Source: Gammaproteobacteria bacterium | Lineage (GTDB): Bacteria > Pseudomonadota > Gammaproteobacteria > Thiomicrospirales > Thiomicrospiraceae | Assembly (NCBI GenBank): GCA_014763665.1 | Contig: JACXUY010000010.1 | Span: forward strand, 1-42,137 | Length of the DNA stretch: 42,137 nt | Direction: 5' to 3' | In this document: positions 36,140 through 42,137 of the stretch, piece after piece | Layout: every line of letters starts with the position of its first letter | Position numbering within the stretch: position 1 is the first letter of the stretch | Made by a program: the position numbers and the translations under genes | The notes under the pieces: model-generated | What the model was told of the DNA's origin: nothing | The model's database searches: none | What the model saw: only the letters and a program-made list of their open reading frames with translations

Positions 36140-36517
36140 ATGGCTTTCACCCTGACAACTCAGCTCGAATTTGCTGCTGCCCATCGCTTGCGTGGCTATG
36201 ATGGCAATTGCGCGCGCCTGCACGGTCACAACTGGAAAGTCGAAATCAGTCTGAAGGGTTCGCAATTGAATGACGTGGGTATGCTCATTGATTTCAAGGA
36301 AATTAAACGCACTGGTAAACAGATATTAACTCAGCTGGATCATTACTACTTAAATGACATCCCCCCTTTCGATGCCGAGCTTAACCCGACTGCGGAAAAT
36401 ATCGCCTTTTATCTGTTTCAACAGTTAAGCGAAGCCTTGAACGATGAACGCATCAGCGTCTCTGCCGTAACGGTATGGGAAAACGAACGCAATAGCGCCA
36501 CCTTTAGCCTTGATTAA
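36140..36517 (+). CDS. queD: 6-carboxytetrahydropterin synthase QueD (PTPS family)
   Basis: 125 residues from ATG 36140; a TTG two codons upstream is the alternative. Zinc ligands are seen as AAAHRLRGYDG and CARLHGHNWKVE, with the active-site Cys in GNCARLHGH. GMLIDFKEIK, LDHYYLNDI, NPTAENIAFYL and VWENERNSATF complete the family pattern. It turns dihydroneopterin triphosphate into 6-carboxytetrahydropterin for queuosine synthesis. It overlaps the next gene by 8 bases. Confidence 0.9.
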   Translation: MAFTLTTQLEFAAAHRLRGYDGNCARLHGHNWKVEISLKGSQLNDVGMLIDFKEIKRTGKQILTQLDHYYLNDIPPFDAELNPTAENIAFYLFQQLSEALNDERISVSAVTVWENERNSATFSLD

Positions 36518-37328
36518 TATTACCACTTGGCCCATTGAGGTCACCATTGCTGGGTATGGCATGCTGGGACTCATTCTCGGCAGCTTTTTATCTATGCTCA
36601 GCTACCGACTCATTCAACATCTAGACAGTGACACACCCACACTCATGAGAGCATTAGTATTAGATCGTTCTCGCTGCGCTCACTGTCAAACTCCACTCAC
36701 CGCCAAACAGCTCATACCCTTATTCAGTTGGTGGCGTTATCATCGTGCAACTCCCTGCTGCGGGCAGTCCATTTCATGGCGTTATCCCCTCATAGAAATC
36801 GCTACTGCCCTCATCACCGCGCTCACGGCTGCTCAACACTTAACGGGGGATGCGGGTGGACTATTGGGACTGAACGGTCACGGTTGGGCATTGCTGGTTT
36901 TCAGCTGGACACTCATCACCATCACCATCACAGATATGGAGCATCAGCTCATCCCAGACAGGCTCAGCCTGCCCTTACTCTGGTTGGGATTGCTGCTAAA
37001 CAGCACGGATAGTGGACTGGTTTCGCTTAACGAAGCCGTATGGGGGGCAGCGCTGGGTTATGGCAGTCTGTGGCTGTTATTTCAAGTTCATCGTGCGATA
37101 ACCGGCAAGGAAGGCATGGGCTATGGTGATTTCAAGTTGACGGCCGCTTTAGGGGCTTGGCTAGGCGCTTATGCCCTAGTCCCCATTTTCATTATGGCAG
37201 GACTCTTAGCGATAGGGGTAATGGGTAGCTTGCTGCTGTGGAAAGGGAAAGAACATCAGGCGTTTGCCTTTGGACCTTGGTTAGCCATCGCTGGTTGGCT
37301 GGTGATGATGGGATGGAGCCCGATTTAA
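36510..37328 (+). CDS. pilD: Type IV prepilin peptidase / N-methyltransferase
   Basis: 272 residues from a TTG at 36510 inside the queD end. N-terminal GSFLSMLSYRL (usually GSFLNVVIxRLP), a cysteine cluster CAHC...CCGQ, SWRYPLIE, the two aspartate motifs ITDMEHQLIPD and GMGYGDFKL, and about seven hydrophobic segments. It cleaves and methylates type IV prepilins and related pseudopilins in the inner membrane. The usual pilB, pilC and coaE neighbours are missing; pilT/pilU lie 14 kb away. The second cysteine pair is CC rather than CxxC, a departure from the common form. Confidence 0.9.
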   Translation: MINITTWPIEVTIAGYGMLGLILGSFLSMLSYRLIQHLDSDTPTLMRALVLDRSRCAHCQTPLTAKQLIPLFSWWRYHRATPCCGQSISWRYPLIEIATALITALTAAQHLTGDAGGLLGLNGHGWALLVFSWTLITITITDMEHQLIPDRLSLPLLWLGLLLNSTDSGLVSLNEAVWGAALGYGSLWLLFQVHRAITGKEGMGYGDFKLTAALGAWLGAYALVPIFIMAGLLAIGVMGSLLLWKGKEHQAFAFGPWLAIAGWLVMMGWSPI

Positions 37329-37334
37329 CACTCT

Positions 37335-37368
37335 GCAACGCACATTAAGCGACGCGTTGCGCTTCCTT
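37335..37368 (+). terminator. Weak terminator-like hairpin after pilD
   Basis: GCAACGC (37335-37341) and GCGTTGC (37354-37360) form a 7-bp stem with a 12-base loop followed by GCTTCCTTTTT. It overlaps the 3' end of the convergent DUF3579 gene. The loop is long, so strength is uncertain. Confidence 0.4.
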
Positions 37369-37686
37369 TTTATCGGCATTGGGGGCAGCGACATACTGGC
37401 CATCCATCAAACAGACTTCAACCATACGCAACTCATTCATGCGACGAAATCCCATCACATAATCAAACAAACCGGGATTGCTTTCTTGTAAGGCCGAATC
37501 GATGATTAAACTACGCTCACCTTCAAACACTTCGGGATGCAAGTAATCCGAATAGACCAAACGATGTTGCAACCCATACTCTGCATCTAGGGATGCAATG
37601 CGGTCGATCCAGTCAGAAGGGCGAAACTTCTGACCCGATTCAGTAATGCCTTGTATGACATATTTACAGTGTTTATTGCGTTGCAT
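37345..37686 (-). CDS. DUF3579-family protein
   Basis: 113 residues. KYVIQGITESGQKFRPSDWI (the family's defining 'G...G..FRPSDW' start), DRIASLDAEYGLQHRLVYSD, then LHPEVFEGERSLIID and GFRRMNELRMVEVCLMD. It is a cytoplasmic protein of unknown function found in beta- and gammaproteobacteria. It lies 25 bases downstream of thiL's stop, so it may be co-transcribed with the rib/nusB/thiL cluster. Confidence 0.85.
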   Translation of the reverse strand: MQRNKHCKYVIQGITESGQKFRPSDWIDRIASLDAEYGLQHRLVYSDYLHPEVFEGERSLIIDSALQESNPGLFDYVMGFRRMNELRMVEVCLMDGQYVAAPNADKKEAQRVA

Positions 37687-37711
37687 TGCCTGTTAAGCCA
37701 ACAAAAAAGGG

Positions 37712-38710
37712 TTAAAACGATTTCATTATATCAGTTGGGGCAAAGTGGTCAAAGCCCCGCTGTGTCGGAATCGCTAACAATTTATCGGCATGCCACAAAC
37801 CAATACCGCCTTGTGTATTGGTCACTACACCTACTTTCGTCAAACGCACATTCAACTCAACCGATAGCTTTTGGATGGCATCGGTTTGCTCTGGAGCAGC
37901 AGTGAAAATGAGTTCATAGTCATCGCCACTGATTAGCGGCAAACAGGGATTAGCGCTATCCTGTATCCATTCTAAAACTGGTTCTGAAAAAGGAAACTGA
38001 TGTAAATAACAACCCGCGCCCAAACGTCCACTCGCTTTTAACAGATGCTCTAAATCGGCCAAAAAACCATCAGATACATCCACCGCGGCTGTTGCCAGTC
38101 CGCGTAACGCCTGACCCAAAGCCACGCGGGGTTGCGGACGATGCAGTCGCTCAGCAACCTGAACTAAAGGCTGTTCACCGCGATACAACTGGGCTAAGGC
38201 CAGCCCTGCATCACCAACTGAACCCGATAACCAAATCTCATCACCCACACGCGCACCTGCACGCTGAATGGCTTGTCCAATCGGCACAACACCCATCAGC
38301 GTAACACTTACCGTTAAGCGATCACTACGCGTAGTATCACCCCCAATCAAGGCCACACCAAATTGAGATGCTAATGCTCGCCATCCCCGCATAAAACGCG
38401 CCAACCAATCACTGGTCGCCATCGCTTCTGGCAAGGACAAAGCCAACAACGCCCAACGTGGCTCAGCACCCATAGCGGCCAAGTCCGACAAGTTCACAGC
38501 CAAAGACTTCCAAGCGATGTCTTCGGGCGCACAGCCAGCAAAGAAATGATGATTCTCGACCAAGGTGTCTAACGCAACAACAAGCGACTGACCTTCTGGC
38601 GCTTGCACAACCGCCGCATCATCACCAATACCGAGACAAACATCGTCTCGCTGACCAGCCAAGGGCGCAATCTGCTCATAAATCAGCGCAAATTCTGTAG
38701 CAACCGACAT
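37712..38710 (-). CDS. thiL: Thiamine-monophosphate kinase
   Basis: 332 residues. CLGIGDDAAVVQAPEG (nucleotide/metal binding), VVALDTLVENHHF, KSLAVNLSDLAAMGAEP, LIGGDTTRSDRLTVSVTLMG, ATAAVDVSDGFLADL, and PLISGDDYELIFTA are visible. It phosphorylates thiamine phosphate to thiamine diphosphate. It follows nusB by 7 bases, the common nusB-thiL pair. Confidence 0.96.
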   Translation of the reverse strand: MSVATEFALIYEQIAPLAGQRDDVCLGIGDDAAVVQAPEGQSLVVALDTLVENHHFFAGCAPEDIAWKSLAVNLSDLAAMGAEPRWALLALSLPEAMATSDWLARFMRGWRALASQFGVALIGGDTTRSDRLTVSVTLMGVVPIGQAIQRAGARVGDEIWLSGSVGDAGLALAQLYRGEQPLVQVAERLHRPQPRVALGQALRGLATAAVDVSDGFLADLEHLLKASGRLGAGCYLHQFPFSEPVLEWIQDSANPCLPLISGDDYELIFTAAPEQTDAIQKLSVELNVRLTKVGVVTNTQGGIGLWHADKLLAIPTQRGFDHFAPTDIMKSF

Positions 38711-38717
38711 GGAACCC

Positions 38718-39203
38718 CTAGGACTTAGCTTCTTCTGGGCGCAAGGTTTGTGCTAGCTTATCGAGTACACCATTAACGTAGGCATGCCCACCTTCCGCAC
38801 CAAAAGCCTTCGCTAGTTCTACCGCTTCGTTAATGACAACACGATAAGGCGTTTCTGGCATCAAGCTCAATTCACACACTCCCAAGCGCAAAGCCGACAA
38901 CTCAACCGGATTTAACTGTGCGATAGGTCTGTCCAAAGCTGTCTCGATCGTCTGGTCAATTGTCTCTAAATTCGACAATACACCCTGCAACAATCCCGAG
39001 AAGAAAGCTTTGCTACCCACCTGAATCGCCGCGTCAGTTAAAAACTGTTGCTCAATTTCGACCAAACTACTGGGGTTTATTTGCCACTGGTAGAGCGCTT
39101 GCAGCACCGCACGACGCGCTTGTGTGCGCACAGGCAGTCCTTTACGCGCTTCAGTCGTTTTTGGCTTAGTGTCACCACCCACGGTTGGGTTCATCTCGCT
39201 CAT
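38718..39203 (-). CDS. nusB: Transcription antitermination factor NusB
   Basis: 161 residues; a 25-residue N-terminal extension precedes the family start [49 protein letters not shown] (in two parts: [14 protein letters not shown] and [10 protein letters not shown]) is the C-terminal signature. It binds boxA RNA with NusE in rRNA antitermination. Its ATG overlaps the ribH stop (ATGA). Confidence 0.96.
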   Translation of the reverse strand: MSEMNPTVGGDTKPKTTEARKGLPVRTQARRAVLQALYQWQINPSSLVEIEQQFLTDAAIQVGSKAFFSGLLQGVLSNLETIDQTIETALDRPIAQLNPVELSALRLGVCELSLMPETPYRVVINEAVELAKAFGAEGGHAYVNGVLDKLAQTLRPEEAKS

Positions 39204-39673
39204 GCATTCGCCTCAATCGCTTTCATTAACTGAGCCATTTCAATCGCCGTTACTGCCGCTTCAAAACCCTTGTTACCCGCTTTAGTGCCAGCACGCTCAA
39301 TGGCTTGCTCAATGCTATCAACCGTTAGAATACCGAAAGCAACTGGTAAGCTGAAGTCCAACATCGCTTGTGCTAAGCCTTTAGTGGCTTCATTTGCAAC
39401 AAAATCGAAGTGTGGGGTATGACCACGAATGACCGCACCTAAGGCAATAATGGCATCGTACTTTCCCGTTTGTGCCATGCGCTGCACAGCTAACGGAATT
39501 TCGTAAGCACCAGGTACACGCGCCAGCACCACATTGTCTAGGCTACCACCATGACGCACAATCGCATCTTTAGCACCCGACTCTAACCCATCCACGACAA
39601 AACTGTTGAAACGCCCCACTACCATGGCAATTTTCAAACCTTGTGCCGTCAACATACCTTCTAATGTTTTCAT
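39200..39673 (-). CDS. ribH: 6,7-dimethyl-8-ribityllumazine synthase
   Basis: 157 residues. [55 protein letters not shown] (catalytic His) and [20 protein letters not shown] are present. It joins the pyrimidine intermediate with dihydroxybutanone phosphate. It lies between a dispersed repeat (separating it from ribBA) and nusB. Confidence 0.97.
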   Translation of the reverse strand: MKTLEGMLTAQGLKIAMVVGRFNSFVVDGLESGAKDAIVRHGGSLDNVVLARVPGAYEIPLAVQRMAQTGKYDAIIALGAVIRGHTPHFDFVANEATKGLAQAMLDFSLPVAFGILTVDSIEQAIERAGTKAGNKGFEAAVTAIEMAQLMKAIEANA

Positions 39674-39697
39674 CTCTTATTCCTTTTTTACCCAAAC

Positions 39698-39819
39698 TAA
39701 AACCGTTTATGAACAGAAGATTGCTAGGCAGCACGGAGCGCAAATGAAGAAGTGTACATAAAGTACATGACTGAATTGAGCACCGCGCAACACCGCAAGA
39801 TGACTGCGCAATAGGTTTA
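39698..39819 (-). repeat. Full-length copy of the dispersed TAAACC-ended repeat between ribBA and ribH
   Basis: About 122 bases. The minus strand starts TAAACCTATTGCGCAGTC, whose first three bases are the ribBA stop codon, and ends ACGGTTTTA. The ends are imperfect inverted repeats, and the centre has GTACATAAAGTACATGACT on the plus strand, as in the copy at 28546-28671. It interrupts the riboflavin operon without breaking a frame; whether it terminates or stabilises the transcript is unknown. Confidence 0.65.
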
Positions 39820-40926
39820 CTGTTTTTCAACGAATTCTGTTACTTCTAAACCAAACCCTGTTAAAGCAGACAACTGCCAAGGCGTGCCAATAATACGCAA
39901 TTGCTTTAAACCCAAATCCGATAAAATTTGCGCCCCTAAGCCATAGGTTTTGACATCATCATTCATGGGTTCTAAGGCTACCGTTAAATGCCGGTCTTGA
40001 TGTTGCATCGCCTGAATGCGCTCTAGCAACACACGACTGTCGGCATCTTTGCGCAGCACCACAATAACGCCCTTACCGGCTTTAGCAATCTGTGACATGG
40101 CAGCCCGCAAGGTCCAACCGCACTCAGGGCGCGTTGAGGCGAATAAATCGCAAATACTGTCCTGCATATGCACACGCACCAAGGTAGGCGATGCATCTAA
40201 CCGTCCCATACTCAAGGCAAAATGCACGCGCTGATCGAGCAAGTCTTGATAAGCAGTGAGCTTAAATTCACCAAACTCAGTCGGCAATTTACACTCCGTA
40301 ACACGTTCGATATTTTTTTCGTGTTGTGAGCGATAACGAATCAAATCAGCAATCGTACCAATTTTAATGCCATGCTCAGCAGCGAAAACCTCCAATTCAG
40401 GACGACGCGCCATGGTACCATCTTCGTTCATAATCTCGACGATAACCGATGCTGGCGTTAAGCCAGCAAGTCGCCCCAAATCACAACCGGCTTCGGTATG
40501 ACCAGCCCGTGTTAACACGCCACCACGACGCGCCATTAACGGAAACACATGTCCCGGCATGGTAATGTCACTTGGTTTAGCGTCTGCCGCTACCGCCGTG
40601 CGAATGGTATGGGCGCGATCTGCTGCTGAAATACCCGTTGTCACACCCTTTGCCGCTTCAATCGACATAGTAAACGCCGTTTCTTGATGATCAGTACTGC
40701 CGCGTACCATCAAGGGTAAATTGAGTTGTTGGCAACGCTCTTTTGTTAAGGTTAAACAAATCAGCCCACGACCATAACGTGCCATGAAGTTAATATCTTC
40801 AGGGCGTACCAAGTCAGCAGCCATGATTAAATCGCCTTCGTTTTCACGATCTTCGTCATCCATCAGAATGATCATTTTTCCAGCGCGATAATCCGCTAAA
40901 ATTTCTTCTATGCTATTGAGTGCCAC
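39817..40926 (-). CDS. ribB: 3,4-dihydroxy-2-butanone 4-phosphate synthase fused to a degenerate GTP cyclohydrolase II domain
   Basis: 369 residues. The RibB half (residues 1-205) is intact: [41 protein letters not shown] and [11 protein letters not shown] (TRAGHTEA). The RibA-like half (from about 215) lacks two of three zinc cysteines: HSECxxGDxxxSxRCDCG is [18 protein letters not shown], with Asp256 and Pro267 in place of Cys and only Cys269 kept. This matches the known RibBX type, in which only the first activity remains, so GTP cyclohydrolase II must be encoded elsewhere. The stop is part of a dispersed repeat. Confidence 0.93.
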   Translation of the reverse strand: MALNSIEEILADYRAGKMIILMDDEDRENEGDLIMAADLVRPEDINFMARYGRGLICLTLTKERCQQLNLPLMVRGSTDHQETAFTMSIEAAKGVTTGISAADRAHTIRTAVAADAKPSDITMPGHVFPLMARRGGVLTRAGHTEAGCDLGRLAGLTPASVIVEIMNEDGTMARRPELEVFAAEHGIKIGTIADLIRYRSQHEKNIERVTECKLPTEFGEFKLTAYQDLLDQRVHFALSMGRLDASPTLVRVHMQDSICDLFASTRPECGWTLRAAMSQIAKAGKGVIVVLRKDADSRVLLERIQAMQHQDRHLTVALEPMNDDVKTYGLGAQILSDLGLKQLRIIGTPWQLSALTGFGLEVTEFVEKQ

Positions 40927-41033
40927 AACTGGCTCCTTTTGTCGCTTTAAGCTCTGTTCGCTAATGTCGCATGAAACGCAAGGATTTGCGTCATCAAGCC
41001 GCTACCCTAACTTCAAATTAATGCAAGGATGAC

Positions 41034-41693
41034 TCACTTCCAAAATCCATGTTCCGCTAAATAAGTGGGCGTTAGCTTAGTTTCTTGTGGCTTAGCCGAC
41101 TGCCCTGTCAGCAAGCGCTCCAAATAACGGGCGATGACATCGACCTCTAAATTCACCACCGAGCCGACGCGCAGTTCACCTAAATTGGTTTCTTGCAAAG
41201 TATGCGGTACTAAATTAACGGTAAAGCTGCTATCACTCACTTCATTAACGGTTAAGGATACGCCATTAATGGTAATAGACCCCTTATGAGCAACGTAATG
41301 GGCAATAGCTTTCGGCATGGTAAAAGCATAACGCCAAGAAGCACCATCGACCATAATGGATGCTAGATTACCCACAGCATCAACGTGACCACTCACCATA
41401 TGGCCACCGAGCCGATCGGCCAAGCGTAAGGCTTTTTCTAAGTTCACAGGTGATCCAACCGATAACTGCTTGAATGCCGATACATTAAGCGTTTCGTTCG
41501 ACACATCAGCAACAAAGCTGCTCCCAGTCATCGCCACTACGGTTAGACAAACGCCGTTCACAGCAATCGAATCCCCTAAAGCCACATCAGACATATCGAG
41601 TTTACCGACGGCCAAGGTGAGCTTCCAGTCGCCACTGGCGTTAGGTGCAATGGCACTCACCTTACCAACTGATTGAATGATTCCTGTAAACAT
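41034..41693 (-). CDS. ribE: Riboflavin synthase alpha chain
   Basis: 219 residues. MFTGIIQSVGKVSAI is the canonical start. Two lumazine-binding barrels follow: GDSIAVNGVCLTVVAM, SPVNLEKALRLADRLGGHMVSGHVD (in part), and KGSITINGVSLTVNEV, NLVPHTLQETNL, VNLEVDVIARYLERLL. It dismutates two lumazine molecules into riboflavin. The gap to ribBA (107 bases) shows only a small CGCAA/TTGCG hairpin; no FMN riboswitch is visible there or between ribD and ribE. Confidence 0.97.
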   Translation of the reverse strand: MFTGIIQSVGKVSAIAPNASGDWKLTLAVGKLDMSDVALGDSIAVNGVCLTVVAMTGSSFVADVSNETLNVSAFKQLSVGSPVNLEKALRLADRLGGHMVSGHVDAVGNLASIMVDGASWRYAFTMPKAIAHYVAHKGSITINGVSLTVNEVSDSSFTVNLVPHTLQETNLGELRVGSVVNLEVDVIARYLERLLTGQSAKPQETKLTPTYLAEHGFWK

Positions 41694-41717
41694 AATCCGT
41701 TCCTTTTGTTGTGTATC

Positions 41718-42137
41718 TTAGTCATTAACCGCTGCAGGCGGCAACCAACGCATTCGCACATCTTGCCCAACCAAGCGTTGCTCTAGCAACCGCCAACGCG
41801 CAACCTGTTGCATCGAACTGAACAGCGGCATACCAGCTAATGCCGAGCGTGCCTCTCCCAGCATTGCCCCAGAAGTATACCACCAGAGCTCATCGACCAT
41901 CCCAGTCGAAAGCGCACTTGCAGTTAAACTTGCACCCGCTTCTAACAATACATCGTTAATGAAAAAGTCGGATGCCAACAGCTTCATCACCCTAGGTAAG
42001 TGAAGGCGTCCCAAGTCATTCACGGCAACAGGCAAGACGTGAACACCCAGCTGAGTGAGCGCATCGACTTTTTTTGCTTGTTGCGATAAGGCTTGCGCTG
42101 AGGTGAGAATGAGCACTGAGCCTGACAGTCGGAAGAG
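41718..42137 (-). CDS. ribD: Riboflavin biosynthesis protein RibD, reductase-domain C-terminus (partial)
   Basis: The open frame enters from the right edge (LFRLSGSVLILTSAQ) and covers the last 139 residues. The reductase domain has VMKLLASDFFINDVLLEAGA (family pattern 'L....n.vLvEaGa.L'), ALSTGMVDELWWY and the closing RMRWLP. The deaminase half lies outside the window. The reductase acts on the ribosylamino-pyrimidine intermediate with NADPH. It is first of the rib cluster seen here, 24 bases from ribE. Confidence 0.88.
   Translation of the reverse strand, partial: LFRLSGSVLILTSAQALSQQAKKVDALTQLGVHVLPVAVNDLGRLHLPRVMKLLASDFFINDVLLEAGASLTASALSTGMVDELWWYTSGAMLGEARSALAGMPLFSSMQQVARWRLLEQRLVGQDVRMRWLPPAAVND

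Noticed and set aside
40927-41033. Possible FMN riboswitch before ribBA.
   Set aside because: The conserved RFN-element blocks are absent; only a 5-bp CGCAA/TTGCG hairpin is seen. The region before ribD is outside the window, so a riboswitch there cannot be excluded.
42126-42137. The last bases (GTCGGAAGAG) resemble part of a common sequencing adapter.
   Set aside because: The match is only about 9 bases and the frame it encodes (LFRLSGSVLI) continues RibD naturally, so coincidence is more likely than adapter read-through.

Overview
The window is a chromosomal segment of a gammaproteobacterium with moderate G+C. Several gene orders are typical of that class: 4.5S RNA-dnaX-ybaB-recR, rpe-gph-trpE, ribD-ribE-ribBA-ribH-nusB-thiL, pilT-pilU and a lone pilD. 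Small coiled-coil/transmembrane DUF1640-like proteins recur four times, which I associate with Thiotrichales-like and related lineages. No genus can be named from the sequence. There are no tRNAs, rRNAs, CRISPR arrays, phage genes or intact insertion sequences.

Region 1 (1-13.6 kb, all minus strand) is a surface-polysaccharide and sugar-nucleotide region. In transcription order it runs: an NAGGN-type amidotransferase, a broken DUF1640-like gene, grxD, galE, galU, a second broken DUF1640-like gene, pgi, a small membrane protein, and a UDP-glucose dehydrogenase homologue without its catalytic cysteine. Then come rmlB, rmlA, rmlC, rmlD, manC and a glycosyltransferase cut by the window edge. Together these supply UDP-glucose, UDP-galactose, dTDP-rhamnose and GDP-mannose. 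A nine-G tract lies in a plausible promoter ahead of rmlB.

Region 2 (13.7-21.9 kb) holds a UvrD-family helicase, divergent argD-argF with an orphan hairpin/terminator block ahead of argD, then recR, ybaB, dnaX and the 4.5S RNA on the minus strand, and comEA. dnaX carries an A9 tract at codons 431-434, where slippage would give a gamma-like short form.

Region 3 (21.9-37.3 kb) alternates type IV pilus genes (pilT, pilU, pilD) with housekeeping genes: uvrB, trpE, gph, rpe, psiE-purC-bioD, glnE, ispA and queD. Region 4 (37.3 kb to the end, minus strand) is a DUF3579 gene and the riboflavin/nusB/thiL cluster, with ribD cut by the right edge.

The least expected feature is a dispersed repeat with a TAAACC-type end, in at least five places. 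In four of them that end forms the stop codon of the adjacent gene (helicase, recR, ybaB, ribBA). Other points of note are the UDP-glucose dehydrogenase homologue lacking its catalytic cysteine, the decay of two of the four DUF1640-like genes, the dnaX slippery tract, and the structured leader before argD.
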